NCBI GenBank assembly: GCA_024760905.1
Contig: CM045733.1
Coordinates: 27,688,501-27,752,500, forward strand
Origin: Plotosus lineatus
Lineage: Eukaryota; Chordata; Actinopteri; Siluriformes; Plotosidae
Length of the DNA stretch: 64,000 nucleotides
Direction: 5' to 3'
Shown here: positions 57,985 through 64,000 of the stretch, piece after piece
How positions within the stretch are numbered: position 1 is the first letter of the stretch
Layout: each line of letters begins with the position of its first letter
Notes under the pieces: generated by a model
Told to the model about the DNA's origin: nothing
The model's database searches: none
The model's input: the letters and a program-made list of their open reading frames with translations, nothing else
Program-made: the position numbers and the translations under genes

Positions 57985-60900
57985 GCCATGCAAAAAATAA
58001 ATCGTCGGCATCCTCGTCCCGTAGACAGGATCTTGTGTGGCTGTAAAGGCCGATCCTGGAGTGGCAATCCCTCTTGCAGTTGTCAGAGATGTATATAGAT
58101 TGGGCGTGCATGGAGGCTGCATGTTTCCTTCTCACTGATTTCTTTGATGTAGTTCTCCATGTAGTTCTCCCATCCTCCTCAGTTTTCAACGCCCCAGCAT
58201 TTACCCTTTGCCAACGGAGACGCCTCTGTATGGGCATGGAGGGTATGCTCATAAGACCAGCACGCTGAAGAACCTCGGTATTTGGGACTTTGTCCTGCCA
58301 TCTGATATGCAGCAATCGGCGAAGCGAGCGGAGATGGAACACACTGAGGCGTCACTCCTGTCTGGTGTTGGTTGTCCACGACTCGCTGCCATGATACACA
58401 CAGCCCCAGCAGCTTTGGCAATTCTTGAACTGATCTCAATGTCAAAAGATGTTGAGCTGATCACAGTGGAGCCCAGATAAATAAAGGCATTCATGACCCT
58501 AAGCTGTGAGTCCCCAATTGTGATGGATGGTGGGGATTCGACACCCTGCGCCATGATGTTAGTCTTCTTGAGGCTGATAGTCAGCCCGAACTCTCTGCAG
58601 GCAGCGGATAGCTTGCTCACCAGGTGCTGAAGGCCGTCTTCACTGTAAGATATTAGAGCAGCAGCATCTGCGAACAGCAGCTCACGAATCAGCACCTCAT
58701 AAGTCTTCGTCTTGGCACGGAGTCTGGTAATATCGAAGAGTTCACCATCTTGCTTTGTTCGGACGTAAACTCCATCATCACAGTCAGCGAAGGAGTAATG
58801 TAGGAGCATCGAGAAAAAGACCCCAAATAGGGTTGGTGCTAGGACACAGTCTTGCTTCACTCCACTGCTGACTGGGATGGGGTCAGAGTTAGCTCCACTG
58901 AAGCAAACCATGTTCTGCATGTCCTGATGGAAGGAGACAATGACTGCAAGGAGTTTGGGAGAACAGCCGATCTTTTGAAGAATTTGGAAAAGCCTGCTTC
59001 TGCTCACCAAATCAAAGGCTTTGGTCAGGTCCACAAAAGCAAGTAACAATGGTGCTGCTGTTCACGGCACTTCTCCTGCAACTGATGGACAGAGAAGACG
59101 CACAGGTTCTGCCAGTACTTATTTGCACAGCGATGGGCAGTCTGCTGAGCCTTTTTTCTCGCTGCTTTGAGAGCATTCTGTGTGCTAGGGCAGGGATTCT
59201 GTTTGTGGTCCAACATTGCTTTCCTTTTGGCCCCTGTGATTGGCAGCATCTCTACCCAATATGCTTCAAACCAATCTGCATTCTTCCATTCATTTTTACA
59301 GAAGGTGACTATGGCTGAGTCGTAGATGACAGCACGACGGTAACTCCACGTGACGTCAATGTTGCCCGAGTCACTTAGGGATGGCTATGCAGTGAACCTT
59401 TCCCAGAAGTTGTCAGCAAAGCACTGAGCCTTGGCGGAGTCTGACATGCCACAGGTGTTGATGCAGGGGAGACCCTTTGTCTTGGCATGGTGTATCATCC
59501 TGGGCTTCAGTCTGATCTTGCTGGCAATATGAGAATGATCTGTGTCGCAAACAGCACTGTGGTAGGGTCGCAGATGAAGGATTGTGCTGAGGTCTGGCCT
59601 CCTGGTGATAACAAAGTCAAGCTGGTGCCAGTGGCGGGACCGGGAATGTCTCCAAGACACTTTCTGTATCACCTTGCATATGAAATAGGAGCTGGTGATG
59701 CAGAGGCCGTGATAACAGCAGAATTCAAGCAGTCTCTACCCGTTCTCATTCACGCTGCCTATGCCATGGTGGCCGAGGCAGGTAGGCCATGCTTGCCAGT
59801 CAGCACTCACACAAGAATTGATGTCGCCAAGTAATTACATCCCCTCAGTGTTTGGGATTTCTAACAGTGCATGTCCTAGGGCCTCATAGAATTGATTCTT
59901 CGCTTCAGAAGTAGAGGCGAGTGTAGGCGCATAGGCTGATAAGATGTTTCTGTAGCCTAGCATCGTCTTCATGCGCAAGGTGAGCAATCTTGATGATCCT
60001 CTGGTGGGTGTTTCAATGGAGGCAAGCAGCGAGTTCCTCATGGCAAAACCTACACCATGCTGCCTGGACTCGTCCATGGACAAGTCCTGCCAGAAGAAAG
60101 TGTAGGCTATTTCTGAGAGACCCACTGTCAGGCAGCCGGGTTTCCTGGAGGCAGGCTACATCGATGTTAAGTCTATCCAGCTCCTTGTTTATGATGGCTG
60201 TCTCTTGGGAGTCATCGGTGAATTGGAGGTCAGAAGAGAGTCCAGGACAAGTTGCATGGACATTCCAGCTGGCAAATCGAAGTGACTTCTGTTTATTTTG
60301 TTTTGGGTTGCCTGGTGCAGGAATTACATTCGCCGTTTAGGCACCCCCTATGCTCTACGAACTCAGTAGAGCAAGCAAGCGTGATGGGGACCTTACTGCA
60401 CCTTACTGTCTGGAGGCTGCCCGGCTTGAGGTCTTGCCCAGTGAGGCCTGGAGTTCTCTCCCACTGACGGACAAGGCCACTGGCACTCTAACATTACACC
60501 AATTGGTCAGAGCTTATCACCAGCAACTGCCTTGTCCCGTTGGTTGATGCCGGAGTCATTTGACTCTGCTGGAGGCCACTCTCCAGGTGTGTGCCAAAGG
60601 CCTGGGCAGGCAATATGGAGACGCTGTGCCGTCCAGACTGCAGTGTTCCTCTCTCGGTTGTCACTGGCAGATCCAAGGGAAATGATGAACCAATATGACT
60701 TGGTACCTGGCCAACTGCAGGAGCTGCCAGATGCAGGTGCAGTACAGTTACAACCGTCTCACGGAGCTCCACTCCGAGTCTTTATTCTTGAGATGACCTT
60801 CCTGAAGCCTTTCCTGAGATCAGGTCTAGCCACAAGGCAGTGTTTGGAATCAGGGTTTTCCTTCCCCTAGATGAGCTGTTTTCCCTGGCTGAAGAGCCTC

Positions 60901-61080
60901 ATGTACCCTGGGCAATTGGTTTTGAGGTGCCAGTGACTCATGTTTGCCTCTGCTTCTGTCTGTAATGCCAGTTTTGCCATGTGGAGGCCGGAGTCGGGCT
61001 TGGCTGTCAGGGGCTATGAGAGACGCCATGAGGTGCACTTCAAGATGCTGTGAGAGCCCAACCTTGCAACCCACTCCTGA
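57985..61080 (-). mobile_element. Second type of non-LTR retrotransposon, internally deleted
   Basis: Minus-strand order: a long 5' leader (60345-61080); APE endonuclease with RFASWNVHAT (about 60270), LQETRLPDSGSL (about 60140), GVGFAMRNSLLASIETPTRG and NILSAYAPTL (59835-60125), and SWRHSRSRHWHQLDFVITRR (59385-59672). The RT follows (58249-59049) with AFVDLTKAFDLVSR, QDCVLAPTLFGVF and FADAAAL. The C-terminus (57971-58342) has NTEVLQRAGLMSIPSMPIQR and a zinc finger CKRDCHSRIGLYSHTRSC. About 190 residues of the RT N-terminal half are missing: CANKYWQNLC joins directly to SVHQLQEKCREQ. The catalytic FADD is FADA. Frameshifts abound. Clade not assigned; similar sequences are often misannotated as craniofacial development protein 2. 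Confidence 0.85.
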
Positions 61081-61149
61081 ACTATGACAGCCATTCCGAA
61101 ACCAAAAAATAAATAATTCAAATAATTAACACATTAATGCTGCTTCAGT

Positions 61150-62985
61150 ACATATAGTAACGTGGCAAAATTAGGACTCTCCATAAAAATGTCAACTCTT
61201 TATTAAGAACTGTTGACATAACAATGTCCAATATTGTTTCTATTTATTTCTGGGGGAAAATGTGATTTAACTGTAATTAACAACATAAATTAACATATTT
61301 TTACTCATCAAACAAGATATATGAATAACAATGCATATTTCAATGGAGATAAAAAATCAGGACACCCTATACCCTAATAATTAGTGCTACCATTTTGACT
61401 AAAATAACTTTAGTGCTTCTTGTAGCCATCTGCCAGTCTCTGATATCAATCAAAGTTTACCCCAGTACCAATACAGAATTCGTTCTACAATGAGATGTTT
61501 TAGGAGGCTCTTGAATGTGCAGCTCGTTTCAAAACATCCCACAGCATCTCAAAGGGATTAAAATCTGAGCTTTGACTGTTGCAGTGTCCAGTTCCACCTC
61601 AGCTATAATTTGTTTACAGATGGTTTCACAAGTTTTTCAAGCACCCTGTGATACACAGTAGAATTCATGTCAGATTCTATGGTGGTGAGGTGACCAGGTC
61701 CTGCTGCGGCAAAGCATCCCCAAACCATAACACTTCTACCTTCATGTTTCACAGGTGGTATGAGGTATCAAAGAACATTTTTCTAGAAGACCTGGTTTTT
61801 ATACATTGAGGGGCAGTGGTGGTCTAGTGGTATAGGGCGCTGGATCGCTGATCCAAAGGTTGTGGGTTCGAGTCCCACTCTCCACAAGGTTGTCACTGCC
61901 CCCCCCCAGTGCAGCTAACTGGGTTATCAAAGGCCGTCCATATCTCTCACTGTCTATAGTGAGAGGTTCATGTAAAAACAACCATTGCTGACTTTGGTAA
62001 AGATTAGCTGCACAGCCGTCAGCGTGTTTCTGCCCCTCGCATAAATGACCCCCCCCCCCCCCCCCAGTGTGGCTAACTGGGTTATCAAAGGTGGGCCATG
62101 TCTCTCACTGCCTATGGTGTGAGGCATGTAAAAGAACTATTGCTGACATTCGTAAAGAGTAGGCTGCAAAGTCGTCAGCGTGTTTCTGTCCCTTGCTAAG
62201 AGGGTTGTGACAGGAAGGGCATCCAACGTAAAAACCTCTGCCAAATCAAACGTGCGAATCAGATGATTTGCTGTGGTGACTCCCGAGTAAAAGGGAAAAA
62301 GCTGAAAGGAAGACAGACAGACAGATCTGGTTTTTATACATTCTCTCTGGCAAACTTCAGTCTGGCCTTAATGTTCTTTCTTAGAGAGCAAAGATTTCCC
62401 CCTTGCACACCTCTCAAGAAGATCAACCTTGTGTAGTCACTTTCTAATAGGAGCATCATGTGCTTTCAAGTTGACAGTAGTGAGAGCCTGCTGTATATCC
62501 CGTAGTTATATTTTAGCACTTTAAATGACTTCGTTTAGAAGCTTGTAGTCTGCTCTGTTTGTGAATGGCCAGACCTAGGAAGGGGCATTTGTTTTGAATG
62601 TCCTACACTTTTAAACAATTTTCCAGATGGTGGAATGGCTGATGTCAAATTCTTTTCATACCTTTTTAAATCCCTTTCCAGACTTATAAGCAGCCATTCT
62701 TTTCTTTTTGAGTACCTTACACAGCTCTTTGGATCTCACCATGGTGCTCATTCTCACTTCAACAGACAAGGGTACACCAAACTAAATTTCTGAGATTTAA
62801 ATAGAGCAATCCTTCTTCAAAATGCTGGCCAATGATATTCTGACCATATGCATCTGAACTGATACACCTATGTAATTATAGCCATTTTAAGTTTGGAAAT
62901 ACACATATCCATTCAATATGCGTTGTTGTTCATATTATTTGTTCATGAGAAAAATGACCATTTCTGTCTTTTAATTTACAATTAC
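61150..62985 (-). mobile_element. Tc1/mariner-type transposon with long inverted ends, interrupted by a SINE
   Basis: The left subterminal block ATATGAATAACAATGCATAT (61319-61338) matches the reverse of CATTCAATATGCGTTGTTGT (about 62911-62930). The match continues outward, suggesting inverted ends of 150 bp or more. The extreme right is cut by the next transposon. On the minus strand, NSQSSDFNPFEMLWDVLK (about 61535-61590) is the C-terminal Tc1 DDE signature. Transposase N-terminal pieces lie right of the SINE (about 62350-62750, including LLSKKNIKARLKFARE). Many stops. The SINE at 61808-62326 splits the coding region. Confidence 0.75.
61808..62326 (+). mobile_element. SINE family 1 with RTE-like composite tail and an internal duplication
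   Basis: It is flanked by a perfect 16-bp target-site duplication, CTGGTTTTTATACATT (61792-61807 and 62327-62342). The A box TGGTCTAGTGG is at 61820-61830 and the B box GGTTCGAGTCC at 61865-61875. After the body reaches TCTGCCCCTCGCATAAATGA (about 62050) it starts again at a C run and repeats the segment from GTGTGGCTAACTGGGTTATC. It then continues into the tail: GTGACAGGAAGGGCATCCAA (RTE-leader-like) and GATTTGCTGTGGTGACTCCC to GCTGAAAGGAAGACAGACAG (RTE-3'-like). Confidence 0.95.
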
Positions 62986-63808
62986 CGTATTTCACGTAAT
63001 AAGCGCCCTGATCCAATAACCCCCCCCCCAGTTTTTTTTTTATCTTATGTCTAATAACCGCCCATGTGTACTGGGAGCAAAATTGTAGATCAAACTTACT
63101 AATTTTATTCGATCAGTCTCTGTAACCGTAAACTGATTGTAAAAGTGAGCTTACACGATATTTCAAGACTCTTGCAACTGGGGAATGTCTATAATGTTCA
63201 TCAGTAACAATGTGTGAACACATTTGATTGTTCCGGCATTTTCCTGTTTTCTCTTGGAAAATGTCCAACAACCGATGAACCATTAGAAACTGTTACAACA
63301 AAACTATGGATGCTCTGTATGAATGGAGCAATGAGCCAGACATGGACCTATCAGAAAGTGATGACGAGCATTTTTCACCTGATTCTCCTGCTCACTAATT
63401 TCATAAATTTAAAGATGTTCCTGACCATGTTTTATGTTCGTGTTGATTGCTTCAACTTGCCATGTGCTACAGATGACATTCTGATTGGTTCATTTTACTT
63501 GGGAAAATGTTTAAAGGAAATATTTAAAGGAAAAGCCCCAGGAGGGAGAAGTAAGGGAAGAAAACATCTTTTTTTTTAATTTATGCTGCTTTCTGTTTAT
63601 GTTCAGCTTTCATGTAAGTAGTTTGGTTGATACTACAAAATGAATAACGCAAATACCAGTACAACTCTTTTATTGTTCTGTTATTATTTATGTTTTCCAC
63701 CTCGATAGTAATAAACACTTACTGTTCTACTCCGGTGGTAACATTTTAATCACCGCCCACCCACTCCAATTTTTTAAACGCCCTGGGCACCTATCACGGA
63801 TACGATAA
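62985..63808 (+). mobile_element. pogo/Tigger-like DNA transposon copy with inverted ends
   Basis: The left end ACCGTATTTCACGTAATAAG CGCCCTG (62986) and the right end (reverse of CGCCCTGGGCACCTATCACG GATACGAT, ending about 63808) are imperfect inverted termini. A short frame at 63306-63398 (MDALYEWSNEPDMDLSESDD, then EHFSPDSPAH and stop) looks like an acidic transposase C-terminus. The 5' coding part is missing, so it is internally deleted. It repeats, in the same orientation, the sequence at 1-352. Confidence 0.65.
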
Positions 63809-64000
63809 ATCACTTTTTTTTCCAGAAATAAATTCAAACAAGACTGGACATTATTATGCAAACATTTCTTAACAAAGAGTTTACTATATAATGTGGTGTT
63901 CTAATAAAATAAATACATTAAAGTACAACATACAATCATTTTACAATTGAAAAAATAATGCTGATTCACTTCACCTTGCTGATATGGGGTGATCACACTA

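Noticed and set aside
61811..61880. Genuine tRNA gene at SINE heads (A and B boxes present)
   Set aside because: The cloverleaf is not closed properly, the same head recurs with a fixed body and tail, and one copy has a target-site duplication; it is a SINE promoter.
63214..63579. 121-residue plus-strand frame in the last transposon
   Set aside because: It overlaps the acidic C-terminal transposase frame in a different register and continues past that stop into non-coding 3' sequence shared with the copy at position 1, where it is not preserved.

Overview
The window looks like non-coding vertebrate DNA, most probably from a ray-finned fish. The evidence is its interspersed repeats: RTE-type LINEs ending in (GAA)n, several tRNA-derived SINE families with L2-like or RTE-like tails, Tc1/mariner, hAT and Tigger/pogo-like DNA transposons, and many long CA, TA and GA microsatellites. 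The species cannot be named from the sequence. I see no bacterial, organellar or complete host gene. The only host coding sequence I can argue for is one possible 87-nt exon on the minus strand (32927-33013), with good splice signals but an unrecognised product.

Layout. 1-2.2 kb: end of a pogo-like transposon, a decayed Ty3/gypsy integrase and a SINE head. 2.2-7.2 kb: a hAT element holding an inverted RTE copy; its right target-site duplication was later split by a Tigger-like MITE. 8.4-10.1 kb: a three-layer nest (SINE, hAT inside it, second SINE inside the hAT). 11.2-12.3 kb: Tc1 remnant. 13.2-17.2 kb: MITE, truncated RTE, and an LTR with a tRNA-Pro-like primer site. 17.4-29.3 kb: SINEs, MITEs, RTE fragments, a Tc1 element with matching termini, and microsatellites. 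29.3-37 kb: mostly single-copy-looking AT-rich DNA, with the candidate exon and a hAT element carrying a transposase C-terminus. 38-44 kb: two young RTE copies with long RT reading frames. 45.4-46.8 kb: microsatellites, a SINE, and a 221-bp near-perfect palindrome in which each arm contains a hammerhead ribozyme motif, as in Penelope-like elements. 51.8-55 kb: full-length RTE with both endonuclease and RT. 58-61 kb: a different non-LTR retrotransposon with an internal deletion. 61.1-63.8 kb: Tc1 element interrupted by a SINE, then a second copy of the pogo-like transposon that starts the window.

How the parts relate. The RTE family is the main autonomous engine here: at least eight pieces are present and several have clear target-site duplications. 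One SINE family appears to parasitise it. The same tRNA-like head is joined either to an L2-like tail or to a tail resembling both ends of the RTE element. The most unusual structures are the head-to-head hammerhead pair, that composite SINE tail, and the MITE inside a hAT target-site duplication. Coordinates of repeat boundaries were read by eye and may be off by several bases unless a target-site duplication fixes them.
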